This document shows positions 63,166 to 64,000 of a stretch of DNA of 64,000 nt, piece by piece. Under the pieces are notes generated by a model. That model saw only the letters and a program-made list of their open reading frames with translations. It searched no databases and had not been told where the DNA came from. This DNA comes from Caballeronia sp. BR00000012568055 (GTDB taxonomy: Bacteria; Pseudomonadota; Gammaproteobacteria; Burkholderiales; Burkholderiaceae), in NCBI RefSeq assembly GCF_029439455.1, contig NZ_JAQFVG010000314.1, positions 1 through 64,000 on the forward strand, read 5' to 3'. The first letter of the stretch is position 1. The number at the start of each line of letters is the position of its first letter. The translations under genes and the position numbers were made by a program.

Positions 63166-64000
63166 CTAGAGCGTGTTCAACGGAATGCGCAGATAACGCG
63201 TGCCGTTACCCGATGCCTCGGGAAAGCGGCCCGCGCGGATATTCACTTGTATCGCCGGAAGAATGAGCGTCGGCATGCCGAGCGTGGCGTCGCGTGCTTC
63301 GCGCATCGCGACGAATTCGTCGTCGCTCTTGCCGCCGCCGACGTGAATGTTGTGCGCGCGTTGCTCGCGTATCGTCGATTCCCAACGCGGTTCGCGTGTC
63401 TCGGGCGGATAGTCGTGGCACACGAACACGCGCGTGTCCGGATCGAGCGTGAACAGGCGCTGAATCGATCGATACATCGTGCGCGCATCGCCGCCGGGGA
63501 AATCGCAGCGCGCCGTGCCCAGGTCAGGCATGAACAAGGTATCGCCGACAAAAACAGTATTGCCGAACGTGTACGCCATATCGGCGGGCGTGTGGCCGGG
63601 CACATGCAGCGCAGTGGCTTCGACAGAACCCACGGCAAAGCGCTCGCCATCGCGGAACAGGTGATCGAACTGCGAGCCATCGAGCGGAAAACCGGCTTCG
63701 AGATCGAAGATCGGCTGGAACATGCGCTGCACTGCGCGGATCGATTCGCCTATGCCGATTTTCCCGCCCAACTCACGCTTCAAATACGGCGCGGCGGAAA
63801 GATGATCGGCGTGCGCATGCGTCTCCAGAATCCACTCGACGGACAAGCGCTGCTCGCGCACGAACGCGATCACGGCATCGGCGGAACGGGTGGTGGTGCG
63901 CGCGGCTTTCGGATCGTAGTCGAGAACGGGATCGATGATTGCGGCGCTGGCGCTTGAGCGATCGAACACCACGTAGGTCATGGTGCCGGTGTCGGGATCG
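63166..64000 (-). CDS. Metallo-beta-lactamase-fold hydrolase, sulfur dioxygenase/glyoxalase II-like (partial)
   Basis: Runs off the right edge: the frame is open to the last base, and the residues before the first in-window Met (DPDTGTMTYVVFD) look like the family, so the true start lies outside. The metal motif THAHADHLSAAPYL is intact, with the later HVPGHTPADMAY, FVGDTLF and VCHDYPP supplying other ligands. The pattern resembles ETHE1/Blh persulfide dioxygenases and related glyoxalase II-like enzymes. The substrate is not determined. Confidence 0.85.
   Translation of the reverse strand, partial: DPDTGTMTYVVFDRSSASAAIIDPVLDYDPKAARTTTRSADAVIAFVREQRLSVEWILETHAHADHLSAAPYLKRELGGKIGIGESIRAVQRMFQPIFDLEAGFPLDGSQFDHLFRDGERFAVGSVEATALHVPGHTPADMAYTFGNTVFVGDTLFMPDLGTARCDFPGGDARTMYRSIQRLFTLDPDTRVFVCHDYPPETREPRWESTIREQRAHNIHVGGGKSDDEFVAMREARDATLGMPTLILPAIQVNIRAGRFPEASGNGTRYLRIPLNTL

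Overview
The window is a chromosomal segment of a beta-proteobacterium, most likely Burkholderia sensu lato (Caballeronia/Paraburkholderia-like). This rests on the high GC content, on protein sequences that read as Burkholderiales throughout, and on familiar gene orders (queA-tgt-yajC-secD-secF; recG-oxyR-catalase-dps; hrcA divergent from nadK-recN; grpE-dnaK-dnaJ). The genus is inferred by eye, not by a search. No rRNA, tRNA, CRISPR array, insertion sequence or prophage was seen. Nearly everything is core metabolism or housekeeping.

Layout. 1-3.8 kb: 5' end of pntA, nudJ-mnmA, a TetR regulator with three operator-like palindromes, and a YibF-like GST. 3.9-9.7 kb: a COG4389 polytopic membrane protein and an envelope MCE operon (pqiA split in two, pqiB, pqiC). 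10.2-13.2 kb: cytochrome b561, two YceI proteins and a DUF5672 protein. 13.2-19.2 kb: queA-tgt-yajC-secD-secF on the minus strand. 19.2-25 kb: recG and the peroxide-defence genes oxyR, katA and dps, with two very small genes around katA. 25-29 kb: ubiA, a double-methyltransferase-like protein, proC and yggS. 29-34.7 kb: glycolate oxidase glcDEF and a second FAD-linked lactate/glycolate-type oxidase. 34.8-37.6 kb: a patch of relaxed composition with a cob(I)alamin adenosyltransferase, a GIY-YIG/T5orf172 gene broken by one in-frame stop codon, and aroG with a complete aromatic-amino-acid transcription attenuator. 37.6-47.5 kb: tldD, a Nit-type amidase, yhdP, and glnE preceded by a repeat-containing upstream ORF. 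47.6-52 kb: two glycosyltransferase-like genes converging with overlap, recN and nadK. 52-61.2 kb: hrcA, hemH, hslR, grpE, dnaK, dnaJ (with sigma-32-like promoters at grpE and dnaK) and a pabB-pabC fusion. 61.2-64 kb: dgoD/dgoR and a metallo-beta-lactamase-fold enzyme running off the edge.

How genes work together. OxyR, KatA and Dps form a peroxide-response block. HrcA, HslR, GrpE, DnaK and DnaJ form a heat-shock block. PqiABC and YhdP are both implicated in lipid transport between the membranes. AroG (entry to the shikimate pathway) is read through an attenuator whose leader peptide is rich in Phe and Tyr. DgoR probably represses the divergent dgoD.

The most noteworthy things are non-coding or very small: the aroG attenuator (37.36-37.55 kb), the 12-bp-repeat upstream ORF whose stop overlaps the glnE start (44.55-44.68 kb), the single-stop GIY-YIG pseudogene (35.5-36.1 kb), the orphan TetR operators (2.9-3.1 kb), the micro-ORFs beside katA, and a 13-bp GNRA hairpin inside the start of pabBC. 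I found no convincing new multi-gene system.
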